DNA of 64,000 nt, taken from contig NZ_BOOF01000043.1 of NCBI RefSeq assembly GCF_016863095.1, positions 1 through 64,000 of the forward strand, written 5' to 3'. Source of the stretch: Microbispora siamensis. Lineage in GTDB: Bacteria > Actinomycetota > Actinomycetes > Streptosporangiales > Streptosporangiaceae. Every line of letters begins with the position of its first letter. The stretch's first letter is position 1. Below, piece by piece: positions 48,935 to 57,238 of the stretch. Position numbers and translations under genes: made by a program. Below the pieces are notes generated by a model. The model was not told the origin of the DNA. It made no database searches and was given only the letters and a program-made list of their open reading frames with translations.

Positions 48935-49386
48935 TGCCTGTTTACGCGGCCTACGGCAGCAACATGGACCCCAAGCAGATGGCGGAGTGGGCGCCCCACT
49001 CGCCCATGCGAGGAACGGGCTGGCTCCCGGGCTGGCGGCTCACCTTCGGCGGCGAGGACGTCAGCTGGGAGGGCGCTCTCGCCACGATAGTCGAGGACGC
49101 CGACGAGCAGGTATTCGTCGTCCTGTACGACGTGCCGGAGTGGGACGAGGCGTCCCTCGACCGCTGGATGGCCACCGACCTCGGCCTCTACCGCAAGCTC
49201 CGGCTCCGCGTCGCGACGCTGGAGGGGGATGTGCTCGCCTGGTCGTACGTGCTGAACTCCTACGAGGGCGGGCTGCCCTCGGCGCGATACATCGGCATCC
49301 TGGCCGACGCCGCGGAGAAGGCGGGCGCGCCCGACGACTACGTCGCGTGGCTGCGCACCCGCCCGTGTAAGAAGCTCGGCGACTGA
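48934..49386 (+). CDS. Gamma-glutamylcyclotransferase-like protein (AIG2/GGCT fold)
   Basis: The product is 150 aa. The signature [12 protein letters not shown] at the N-terminus forms the substrate pocket of GGCT-like proteins. [11 protein letters not shown], then [14 protein letters not shown], and a closing helix [11 protein letters not shown] complete the fold. The GTG at 48934 places YGSNM at the usual position and fits a leaderless start. The substrate is probably a gamma-glutamyl-amine or related peptide; the exact reaction cannot be assigned. It lies between lpdA (divergent) and the purine nucleoside phosphorylase. Confidence 0.85.
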   Translation: MPVYAAYGSNMDPKQMAEWAPHSPMRGTGWLPGWRLTFGGEDVSWEGALATIVEDADEQVFVVLYDVPEWDEASLDRWMATDLGLYRKLRLRVATLEGDVLAWSYVLNSYEGGLPSARYIGILADAAEKAGAPDDYVAWLRTRPCKKLGD

Positions 49387-49426
49387 CACGGGCCCGGCAC
49401 TTATCGGCCGGGTTCATGCTCTTCTG

Positions 49427-49440
49427 TACCCTCAGCAAAG
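49427..49440 (+). promoter_or_regulatory. -10 box of leaderless purine nucleoside phosphorylase gene
   Basis: TACCCT (49427-49432) fits TANNNT and ends seven bases before the GTG at 49440, giving a leaderless transcript. This is the same spacing class as at 48920. Confidence 0.5.
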
Positions 49441-50237
49441 TGACCCCATATGACCTGGCGGCCGAGGCCGCGACCACGCTGAGGAACCTCACCGGCATCC
49501 CTTCCTTCGACGTCGCCCTCGTCATGGGCTCGGGCTGGGTCCCGGCCGCGGACGCGATCGGCGAGACGGTCGCCGAACTCGCGGTGACGAAACTGCCGGG
49601 GTTCTCCCCTCCCGCGGTCGCCGGTCACGCGGGCACGGTGCGCGCGGTGCGCACCTCCGCCGGGCTCAACGCCCTGATCTTCCTCGGCCGTACGCACCTG
49701 TACGAGGGCCGCGGGGTGGAGCCGGTGGTCCACGGGGTGCGCACGGCCGTCGCGGCCGGGGTGCGCACGGTGGTGCTGACCAACGCGGCGGGCGGGCTGC
49801 GCCCGGAGACCCAGAAGGTCGGCGACCCCGTCCTGATCAGCGACCACATCAACCTCACGGGCGACAACCCGCTCACGGGCGCGACGTTCATCGACCTCAC
49901 CGAGGTGTATTCCAAGCGCCTGCGCGACCTCGCGCGCGCGGTGGACCCCACGCTGGCCGAGGGCGTGTACGTCGCCTTCCGCGGCCCGACGTACGAGACG
50001 CCCGCGGAGATCCGCATGCTGCGCACGCTCGGCGGCGACCTGGTGGGCATGTCCACCGTGCTGGAGGCGATCGCCGCCCGGGAGGCCGGGGCCGAGGTGC
50101 TCGGGATCTCCCTGGTCACCAACCCCGGGGCGGGCCTGGTGGGCGAGCCGCTCAACCACGAGGAGGTCCTGGAGGTCGGCCGGGCCACGGCCGCCCGCAT
50201 GGGCGTCCTGCTCGCCCAGGTCGTCGACAAGCTGTAG
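49440..50237 (+). CDS. punA: Purine nucleoside phosphorylase
   Basis: The product is 265 aa. Phosphate- and base-binding motifs of the trimeric PNP family are present: VMGSGW, PGHAGT-like [36 protein letters not shown], and [26 protein letters not shown] with the purine-contacting region. It splits inosine and guanosine with phosphate to free base and ribose-1-phosphate. An ATG at 49416 would add eight residues, but the GTG at 49440 fits a leaderless promoter. It is followed after 8 bp by a sugar-phosphate mutase that can take on the ribose-1-phosphate. Confidence 0.95.
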   Translation: MTPYDLAAEAATTLRNLTGIPSFDVALVMGSGWVPAADAIGETVAELAVTKLPGFSPPAVAGHAGTVRAVRTSAGLNALIFLGRTHLYEGRGVEPVVHGVRTAVAAGVRTVVLTNAAGGLRPETQKVGDPVLISDHINLTGDNPLTGATFIDLTEVYSKRLRDLARAVDPTLAEGVYVAFRGPTYETPAEIRMLRTLGGDLVGMSTVLEAIAAREAGAEVLGISLVTNPGAGLVGEPLNHEEVLEVGRATAARMGVLLAQVVDKL

Positions 50238-50245
50238 GGAGCACC

Positions 50246-51898
50246 ATGACCGACTTCGTACGGCTCGCCCGGGAATGGCGTGACCAGGACCCCGACCCCG
50301 AGACGCGGGCGGAGCTCGACGCGCTCCTGGAGCGCAGCGGGGAACACGGGCGTGGTGATCTGGCCGCGCTGGAGGACCGCTTCGGCGCGAAGCTGGAGTT
50401 CGGCACGGCGGGCCTGCGCGGCGCGCTCGGAGCCGGGCCCAACCGGATGAACCGGGTCACGGTGATGCGGGCGGCCGCCGGGCTGGCCCGCGTCCTCGGG
50501 CCGGGACGCCACGTGGTGATCGGCTACGACGCGCGGCACAAGTCCGACGTGTTCGCCGCCGACACGGCCCGCGTGCTGACCGGGGCGGGCCTGCGCGCCT
50601 CGGTCATGGCCGCCAAGTGGCCCACCCCTGTCCTGGCGTTCGCCGTGCGCCACCTGGGCGCGGACGCGGGCGTCATGGTCACCGCCTCGCACAACCCGCC
50701 CCAGGACAACGGCTACAAGGTCTACTGGGGCGACGGCGCGCAGATCGTGCCGCCGATCGACCAGGAGATCTCGGCCGCCATCGACGCGGTCGGGCGGGTG
50801 GACGCGCTGCCGCTCGGCGAGGACTGGCAGACCCTCGGCCACGACGACATCCTCGTGCCGTATCTGCGGGCCCTGGCCGCGCTCCCGATCGGCGACGCCC
50901 GCGAGATCGCGGTCGCGTACACGCCGCTGCACGGCGTCGGCGGCGCGACCGTGTCCGAGGCGTTCCGCGTGGCGGGCTTCGAGGTGCCGGTCATGGTGAG
51001 CCGGCAGGCGATGCCCGACCCGGACTTCCCCACCGTGGCGTTCCCCAACCCGGAGGAACCGGGCGCCATGGACCTCGCGCTCGAACTCGCCGCCGCGACC
51101 CGCGCCGACCTGGTGATCGCCAACGACCCGGACGCGGACCGGTGCGCGGTGGGCGCCCCGCTGCCGGGCGGCGGCTACCGCATGCTGACCGGCGACGAGG
51201 TGGGCGGCCTGCTGGCCGAGCACGTGCTGCGGCACACCTCGGGCGCCGACCGGCTGGTCGCCACCTCGATCGTGTCGTCGTCGCTGCTCGCCAAGATCGC
51301 CGCCGACCACGGCGTGCGGCACGCCGAGACCCTCACCGGCTTCAAGTGGATCATGAAGACGGGCCCGGGGCTGGTCTTCGGCTACGAGGAGGCTCTGGGC
51401 TACAGCGTGGGGTCGGACGCCGGCCTGCCGGTCCACGACAAGGACGGCGTGGGGGCCGCCCTCACCGTGGCCGGGATGGCCGCCGCGGCCAAGCGGGACG
51501 GCAGGTCGCTGCTCGACCTGCTGGACGACCAGGCCCGCCGCTACGGCCTCCACGCGACCACCCAGCTCTCCGTCCGGGTCGAGGACCTGTCGCTGATCGC
51601 GAAGGCCATCGAGCGCCTGCGTACGCACCCGCCGGTGCAACTGGCGGGCCGGGCGGTGGAGTCGGCCGAGGACCTGTCCCAGGGGGTGGCGGGGCTGCCG
51701 CCGACCGAGGGCCTGCGCTACCGCCTGTCCGGCGACGCCCGGGTCGTCGTACGGCCCAGCGGCACCGAGCCCAAGCTCAAGTGCTACCTGGAGGTCGTCG
51801 TGCCGGTCGAGGGCGACGACGTCGCGCCCGCTCGCGCCCGGGCCGCGCAGAACCTGGAGGACCTGAAGAAGGACCTGGCCGTCGCCCTCGGGCTCTGA
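50246..51898 (+). CDS. pmmB: Phosphohexomutase / phosphopentomutase-type enzyme (PmmB-like)
   Basis: The product is 550 aa. Alpha-D-phosphohexomutase motifs are all visible: active Ser loop TASHNPPQDNGYKVYW, metal loop ANDPDADRCAV, sugar loop FGYEEALGYSVG, and phosphate-binding RPSGTEPKLKCYLE. The length matches PmmB (Rv3308) and eukaryotic PGM2 enzymes, some of which act on ribose/deoxyribose phosphates. Its coupling to punA favours conversion of ribose-1-phosphate to ribose-5-phosphate in nucleoside salvage; glucose or mannose phosphates remain possible. AGGGAGC precedes the ATG. Confidence 0.93.
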   Translation: MTDFVRLAREWRDQDPDPETRAELDALLERSGEHGRGDLAALEDRFGAKLEFGTAGLRGALGAGPNRMNRVTVMRAAAGLARVLGPGRHVVIGYDARHKSDVFAADTARVLTGAGLRASVMAAKWPTPVLAFAVRHLGADAGVMVTASHNPPQDNGYKVYWGDGAQIVPPIDQEISAAIDAVGRVDALPLGEDWQTLGHDDILVPYLRALAALPIGDAREIAVAYTPLHGVGGATVSEAFRVAGFEVPVMVSRQAMPDPDFPTVAFPNPEEPGAMDLALELAAATRADLVIANDPDADRCAVGAPLPGGGYRMLTGDEVGGLLAEHVLRHTSGADRLVATSIVSSSLLAKIAADHGVRHAETLTGFKWIMKTGPGLVFGYEEALGYSVGSDAGLPVHDKDGVGAALTVAGMAAAAKRDGRSLLDLLDDQARRYGLHATTQLSVRVEDLSLIAKAIERLRTHPPVQLAGRAVESAEDLSQGVAGLPPTEGLRYRLSGDARVVVRPSGTEPKLKCYLEVVVPVEGDDVAPARARAAQNLEDLKKDLAVALGL

Positions 51899-51903
51899 GC
51901 CGC

Positions 51904-53358
51904 CTACCGGCAGATCGTGTCCCGGGCCGGCCGCTCACCGGTGACCAGGAACGTGGTGACGACGCCGTCACCACAGGCGTTGCCGTTGACCAGGTAGGAC
52001 CCGTGCCCGCCCGAGTCGACGGCGACCATGCGCGCCCGGCTCCCGAGGGCCTCGCGCATGCGCAGGGCCCCGCTGTACGGCGTCGCCGGGTCGCGCAGGT
52101 TCTGCACGAGCAGCACGTTGGACGGCCCCTGCGGCGTGACCCGCACCGGCGCCTCCGCCGGCCGGTAGGGCCAGTAGGCGCAGGGACCGATGTTGACCGG
52201 CATCCCTCCGGTGAGCGGGTGGGCCGCCCGGTCGCGGGCCACCAGCCGCCGGTGCAGATCGACCGAGCTCGGCCACTCGACGTCGTTGCAGATGGTCGCG
52301 GCCACCGAGGCCGCGCCGTTCTGCAGCGCCGCGTCAGGCGCGGCGGAGGGGTCGGGAAGGGGACCCGAGCCCAGCGCCGCCCGCATGAGCCCGGCCAGGC
52401 CGGGGAACCCGGTGTCGGAGTACAGCGCGTTCAGCATGGTCTCGCGCAGGGCCGCGCCGTCGAGCCGCGGCGGATTGGCCCCGGGCCAAGGGATCGGGGT
52501 GTGGTCCAGGCGCTCGGCGAGGTCCAGGAAGGTGCGGCGGACCGCCGCGCCGTCCGCTCCCAGGCCGTACTCGCCGTCACGCTCGGCCGCCCAGGCGGCG
52601 AAGTCGGGGAACCGGTCCTCGACGCCCACCGAGTAGTTGGCCAGCCAGGCGCGGGCGACCTTGTGCGGGTCGGGATCGTCGTTGCTGTCCAGGATGACCC
52701 TGTCGGTGCGGCCGGGGAACATCGTGGCGTAGACGGCCCCGGCGTACGTGCCGTAGGAGACGCCCCAGTAGGACAGGCGCTCCTCCCCGAGGGCCCGGCG
52801 GATGGCATCGATGTCCCTGGCCTCGTTGCGCGTGCTGATGGTGCGCAGCACGGGGCCGCCGTTGCGGGCGCAGGCCTCGCTGAACCTGCGGGCGTACGCG
52901 ACGTTCTCGCCGATGTCACCGCCGGCCGAGGGGTAGGGCTTGAGCCGGGAGGGCGCCAGGTCCTCGTGGGCGAGCCCGCAGGAGACGGGCGAGCTCTGGC
53001 CGACGCCCCGCGGGTCGAAGCCGATCAGGTCGTAACGGTCGAGCACGGCGCTCGGCAGGCGCTTCACCATCGTGCTCGGCCTGCTCAGGCCCGGGCTGCC
53101 CGGTCCTCCGGGGATGAGCAGCAGCACGCCTCTGCGCAGTCCCGGCCGTGCCGTACGGATCCGGGAGACGGCCAGGGAGATCGTGCCGCCGCCCGGCTTG
53201 CCGTACGTGAGGGGGACCTGGAGCGTCGTGCACTCCTGGCGGGGGTCGAGCCCGGCGGCGGTGCCGCAGGAGGTCCAGGCCGGGGCGGCGTGAGCCGGGA
53301 CCGGGGTGGCGGACAGGGAGATCAGGGCGGCTGCGCCGATGGAGGCGATGCGGTTCAC
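51904..53358 (-). CDS. Secreted alpha/beta hydrolase, tripeptidyl aminopeptidase family
   Basis: The product is 484 aa with a signal peptide (IGAAALISLSATPVPAHA). The alpha/beta-hydrolase core has the oxyanion region LLIPGGPGSPG, nucleophile elbow YWGVSYGTYAG (Ser), acid in NLRDPATPYSG and His in DSGGHGSYLVNG. The C-terminal TAP-like domain with NGNACGDGVV matches Streptomyces tripeptidyl aminopeptidases (Slp/Tap). It would trim N-terminal peptides or release amino acids outside the cell. It is a single gene, convergent with pmmB by five bases. Confidence 0.93.
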   Translation of the reverse strand: MNRIASIGAAALISLSATPVPAHAAPAWTSCGTAAGLDPRQECTTLQVPLTYGKPGGGTISLAVSRIRTARPGLRRGVLLLIPGGPGSPGLSRPSTMVKRLPSAVLDRYDLIGFDPRGVGQSSPVSCGLAHEDLAPSRLKPYPSAGGDIGENVAYARRFSEACARNGGPVLRTISTRNEARDIDAIRRALGEERLSYWGVSYGTYAGAVYATMFPGRTDRVILDSNDDPDPHKVARAWLANYSVGVEDRFPDFAAWAAERDGEYGLGADGAAVRRTFLDLAERLDHTPIPWPGANPPRLDGAALRETMLNALYSDTGFPGLAGLMRAALGSGPLPDPSAAPDAALQNGAASVAATICNDVEWPSSVDLHRRLVARDRAAHPLTGGMPVNIGPCAYWPYRPAEAPVRVTPQGPSNVLLVQNLRDPATPYSGALRMREALGSRARMVAVDSGGHGSYLVNGNACGDGVVTTFLVTGERPARDTICR

Positions 53359-53400
53359 GATTCCAGCTTTCGCGTCGTAAGGGGGTTGGCGGCGGCCCGG

Positions 53401-55788
53401 CTACTGGCGGGCGCCGATGGTCTCGGCCGGACGGGCGCGCAGCGCGAGACGCGCGGGGAGGCTCGTGGCGACCAGGGCGAGCGCGGCCACGGCGGCGATC
53501 ACCAGGGCGTAGCCGGCCGGGGGGACGTACGGCAGGGCCGACCCGGTCATCCCCCTGCTGAAGGCCGACAACGTGATCAGCGCGATGCCGGTCCCGGCGA
53601 GCACGGAGACGACCAGCGCGGTCAGGGTCTCCAGGCGGAGCATGCGCAGCACCTGCCGCCGCGTCGCGCCGACCAGGCGGAGCAGGGCCAGCTCCCGCGA
53701 CCGGTCCGTGGTGGACATGGCCAGCGTGTTGACCACGGCGATCGCGCTGAACGCGATGATCAGGCCCATGGCCACGTAGTTGACCTCGGCGTTCGGGGTC
53801 TCCGCCGCGGCCCCTCCGGTCGGCGACACCACCGGTGCCACGGCGGCCAGGGCCGCACGGGAGACCGAGGGGGCCTCGACCAGCAGGGTGCCCGAGGGAT
53901 CGTCGACATGGTCGGCCACCAGCGCGTACGGCAGGGTCAGGTCGCCGAATCCGAGGCCGCGCGAGTAGATCGCCACGACCTTCGGCTCCGCCGGGGTCCC
54001 GTCGCCCAGGGTGATCCTCACTGCGTCGCCGACCGACAGGCCGAGCCTGGAGGCCGCCGACTCGCTCAGCGCGACCGACCGGGCGCCGAATCCGTCGAGC
54101 GAGCCGGACACGACCCCGAGGTCCAGGGCCTGCCCGATCGGCCGCTCGCCGCCGTCGACGCCCTGCGCGCCGTACTTGTCCAGCCCGATCCGCACGGAGG
54201 TGCGCACCACCGAGGTCACGGCTCGCACGCCCGGCACGCGGCGCACCGCGTCCGCCGTCGCGCCGCTCACCACGTAGTCGGCGTGGGTGCCGGCGGCGGC
54301 CTGCGCGGCCGAGGCGTGCCCCATCGTGGTCTGGGTGAACAGGATGGTGCAGGTCATGGCCACCAGGAGAGTGAGCGGCGCCATCACGGAGGCCGTCCGT
54401 CCCGGGCCCGTCCGCAGGTTGCGCGCCGCCAGGTATCCGGCGCGGGACGCGCGCAGCGCGATGCCGAGGGGGGCGGTCGCGGCGCGGGCGAGCACCGGGC
54501 CGAGCAGGGTGACGGCCACCGTCCAGACGAGCGCGGTCAGCATCGTCACGGGGCTCGACGCCGCCTCGGTCTCGAGTCCCGACAGCACCAGCGTCAGCAC
54601 GATCCCGCCGGCGACGCAGAGGACGCCCGCGATCGACCGCCCGAGGGGCAGGCCCCCGCCCATGGCGGCCTCGCCCAGCGCCTCGACCGGGCGGATCCGC
54701 GCGGTGCGGCGGACCGAGAGCCGGGTCGCGGCCCAGGCCGCGGCCACGGCGGCCAGCAGGGCGGCCGCCGCCGGGAACGGACTGACCACCAGGCGCAGGT
54801 TCTCCGGCATGGCGCCCAGGTCGACGAACCGGCCGCGCAGCCAGAACCCGAGGCCGATGCCGGCCGCCGATCCGATGACGCCGGCCGCCAGGCCGACCAG
54901 CAGCGCCTCGCCGCCCAGGAGTTTGCGCACCTGCCCGGGGGTCGCGGCGACGGCCCGCAGGAGGGCGATCTCGCGCCGTCGCTGCTGGACCGCGAGAGCG
55001 GAGGTGCCGGTCACGACGAGGATCGCCACCAGCAGGGACGTGCCGCCCAGGGCGCCGCCCAGGCTGATCAGCCGCACCCGCGCCCGCTCCGCGCCGAGGA
55101 ACTCCACCGTGCCGCGCTCGTCCCCGGTGTAGGCGACGAGGTGATCATTCAGCACCGGCGAGACATCCACGTGAGGGAACACGCCGATCGCGGTCACCAG
55201 CCCGGGACGCCCGGCGAGCCTGCGGGCCTCGGCCGTCGAGAAGAACACCGTGTCCTGGCTCGGCAGAGCCTGCGCGGTGACCCCCACGACCCGGTACGCC
55301 TCTCCCCGCACGCGCAGGGCCGAGCCCACGGACAGGCCGGCGCGGGCGTCCACGACCACCTCGCCGTTCTCACGCGGCGGGCGTCCCTGGGCGATGGTGA
55401 ACGGCGTGAGCCCCGCCGACTCCCACCCGTGCCCGAGAGCGTGTCCGTTCACGGGGAACGTCACCTCGGTGATCACCTTCGAGACGCCGGGCAGGCCGCG
55501 CAGTCCGGCGGCGGTCGCCTCGGGGATCCAGACCCGCTCGGACAGCGGCTTGGCCTTCGTCTTGACCTTCCCGGAGGACTTGGTCACGGTCTCGTGGACG
55601 TTCTGGTCGCCGGCGACGATCAGCGGCGCCCCCGCGTAGCGCTCCGGCGCGACCCCGCCCCGCAGGCCGGTCTCCAGCAGCATCAGGCACGCGCAGACCA
55701 GCGCGGCGGCGCACACCAGCGCCACGAACGCCCCCGCGAACGCCGCCCTGCGGTGCCGCAGGGTCTTCAGTGCGAGTCCGGTGATCAT
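53401..55788 (-). CDS. FtsX/MacB-type ABC transporter permease
   Basis: The product is 795 aa. It has an N-terminal membrane helix (AFAGAFVALVCAAALVCACLML), a large extracytoplasmic domain, a three-helix FtsX block (about 240-360), a second inner block, another extracytoplasmic domain and a final FtsX block (FSAIAVVNTLAMSTTDRSRELALLRLVGATRRQVLRML). This is the eight-to-ten-helix, two-FtsX layout of actinobacterial efflux permeases. Its ATG overlaps the stop of the ATPase gene by four bases (ATGA), so they form one transporter. The substrate could be an antimicrobial peptide or lipid and is not known. Confidence 0.93.
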   Translation of the reverse strand: MITGLALKTLRHRRAAFAGAFVALVCAAALVCACLMLLETGLRGGVAPERYAGAPLIVAGDQNVHETVTKSSGKVKTKAKPLSERVWIPEATAAGLRGLPGVSKVITEVTFPVNGHALGHGWESAGLTPFTIAQGRPPRENGEVVVDARAGLSVGSALRVRGEAYRVVGVTAQALPSQDTVFFSTAEARRLAGRPGLVTAIGVFPHVDVSPVLNDHLVAYTGDERGTVEFLGAERARVRLISLGGALGGTSLLVAILVVTGTSALAVQQRRREIALLRAVAATPGQVRKLLGGEALLVGLAAGVIGSAAGIGLGFWLRGRFVDLGAMPENLRLVVSPFPAAAALLAAVAAAWAATRLSVRRTARIRPVEALGEAAMGGGLPLGRSIAGVLCVAGGIVLTLVLSGLETEAASSPVTMLTALVWTVAVTLLGPVLARAATAPLGIALRASRAGYLAARNLRTGPGRTASVMAPLTLLVAMTCTILFTQTTMGHASAAQAAAGTHADYVVSGATADAVRRVPGVRAVTSVVRTSVRIGLDKYGAQGVDGGERPIGQALDLGVVSGSLDGFGARSVALSESAASRLGLSVGDAVRITLGDGTPAEPKVVAIYSRGLGFGDLTLPYALVADHVDDPSGTLLVEAPSVSRAALAAVAPVVSPTGGAAAETPNAEVNYVAMGLIIAFSAIAVVNTLAMSTTDRSRELALLRLVGATRRQVLRMLRLETLTALVVSVLAGTGIALITLSAFSRGMTGSALPYVPPAGYALVIAAVAALALVATSLPARLALRARPAETIGARQ

Positions 55789-56519
55789 GCCGCGTACGCC
55801 CCCATCCTGGTCATGCGCTCGGCGACCTTCTCGGAGCTCGGCGTGGCCATCGCGTCCACGATCCGGCCGTCGGCGAGGAACAGGACGGTGTCGGCGTAGG
55901 AGGCCGCCACCGGGTCGTGGGTGACCATCACCACCGTCTGGCCGAGGCCGTCCACCACCTCACGCAGCAGCCGGAGCACGTCACGGGCGGTCATCGTGTC
56001 GAGCGCGCCGGTCGGCTCGTCGCCGAAGACCACCTGCGGCCGGGTCACCAGCGCCCTGGCGATGGCCACCCGCTGCTGCTGCCCGCCGGACAGCTGGGCG
56101 GGGCGGTGCCCGGTGCGGCCCGACAGCCCCACCCGCCCGACGATCTCCTCAAGCCACGCCCGGTCCACCCGCGCTCCGGCCAGCCGCATCGGCAGCGTGA
56201 TGTTCTCCAGCACGGTCAGAGACGAGACCAGATTGAACGCCTGGAACACGAAGCCGATCCGCTGCCTGCGCAGTTCCGTCAACCGGGTCTCGTCCATGCC
56301 GGACAACTCCGTGCCGCCCAGCCGCACCGAGCCGGAGGAGGGCGTGTCCAGCCCCGCCGCGCAGTGCAGGAACGTGCTCTTGCCCGAACCCGAGGGTCCC
56401 ATCACGGCGGTGAAGCTCCCGCCGGGGATGTTCACCGAGACCTCACGCAGGGCGGCCACCGCGCCCTGTCCCTTTCCATAAACCTTGCTCACCGCGTCAA
56501 GGCGAAGCACCTCTGTCAT
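55785..56519 (-). CDS. ABC transporter ATP-binding protein (MacB/LolD type)
   Basis: The product is 244 aa with Walker A GPSGSGKST, Q-loop FVFQAFNL, signature LSGGQQQRVAIARAL, Walker B VVFGDEPTGALD and switch His in VMVTHDP. It is the motor for the FtsX permease encoded downstream, with which it overlaps by four bases. The divergently read NarL-type response regulator (56612) and its sensor kinase are 90 bp away, so the transporter is probably their target, as for many DesK/DesR- or LiaSR-like systems. Confidence 0.96.
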   Translation of the reverse strand: MTEVLRLDAVSKVYGKGQGAVAALREVSVNIPGGSFTAVMGPSGSGKSTFLHCAAGLDTPSSGSVRLGGTELSGMDETRLTELRRQRIGFVFQAFNLVSSLTVLENITLPMRLAGARVDRAWLEEIVGRVGLSGRTGHRPAQLSGGQQQRVAIARALVTRPQVVFGDEPTGALDTMTARDVLRLLREVVDGLGQTVVMVTHDPVAASYADTVLFLADGRIVDAMATPSSEKVAERMTRMGAYAA

Positions 56520-56611
56520 GTGCTCAAGCCTGTCGATCAGCGATCACGCGGCCCAGAGACGGCCTCACCTCCTGGCCATGACATCCTCATGATCCGGACA
56601 CTGGTAGACAT

Positions 56612-57226
56612 ATGCACGTGATTCGCGTACTCCTTGCCGAGGACCAGCACGTCATCAGGAGCGCCCTCGCCGCCCTGCTCGGGCTGGAGGAGGACCTGGA
56701 AGTCGTCGCGACCGTGGAGTCAGGGGAGGCCGCCCTGTCCGCCGCCCTGGTGCACCGCCCCGACGTCGCCGTCCTCGACATCGACATGCCCGGCAGGCTG
56801 GACGGCCTGGCCGCCGCGGCCGAGCTCCGCACCCGCCTGCCCGCCTGCCGCGCCCTCATGCTGACCGCGTACGGCAAGCCGGGACACCTGCGCCGCGCCC
56901 TCGGCTCGGGTGTCGCCGGATTCGTGCTCAAGACGGCGCCGCCGGACGAACTGGTGGCCGCCATCCGCAAGGTCGCGGCAGGCGAGCGCGTGCTCGACCC
57001 CTCGCTCGCGGTCACCGCGTGGGACCTGGCGGACAACCCGCTCACCCCGCGTGAGGCGGACGTGCTCCGCCTGGCCGCCTCCGGCGCGGACGCCGCGGAC
57101 ATCGCCGCGCGGCTCCACCTGGCCGCGGGCACCGTGCGCAACTACCTCACCGGGATCGTCACCAAGCTCAACGCCCGCAACCGGACCGACGCCGTACGCA
57201 TCGCCACCGAGGCCGGCTGGATATAG
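56612..57226 (+). CDS. NarL/LuxR-family response regulator (DesR-like)
   Basis: The product is 204 aa. The receiver domain has LLAEDQHV (acidic pocket), phospho-acceptor Asp56 in VAVLDIDMPG, and the Lys of FVLKTAPPDEL. The C-terminal LuxR HTH reads LTPREADVLRLAASGADAADIAARLHLAAGTVRNYLTGIVTKL. It is the partner of the convergent kinase at 57239 (stops 12 bp apart) and probably controls the divergent ABC exporter. The ATG at 56612 or a GTG two codons later could be used. Confidence 0.95.
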   Translation: MHVIRVLLAEDQHVIRSALAALLGLEEDLEVVATVESGEAALSAALVHRPDVAVLDIDMPGRLDGLAAAAELRTRLPACRALMLTAYGKPGHLRRALGSGVAGFVLKTAPPDELVAAIRKVAAGERVLDPSLAVTAWDLADNPLTPREADVLRLAASGADAADIAARLHLAAGTVRNYLTGIVTKLNARNRTDAVRIATEAGWI

Positions 57227-57238
57227 GGCCGGCTGGAT

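Noticed and set aside
50617-55899. 1760-residue plus-strand open frame over the mutase, peptidase and ABC permease
   Set aside because: It runs out of frame or antisense to three well-supported genes and has shadow-type composition (long Arg/Gly/Asp runs).
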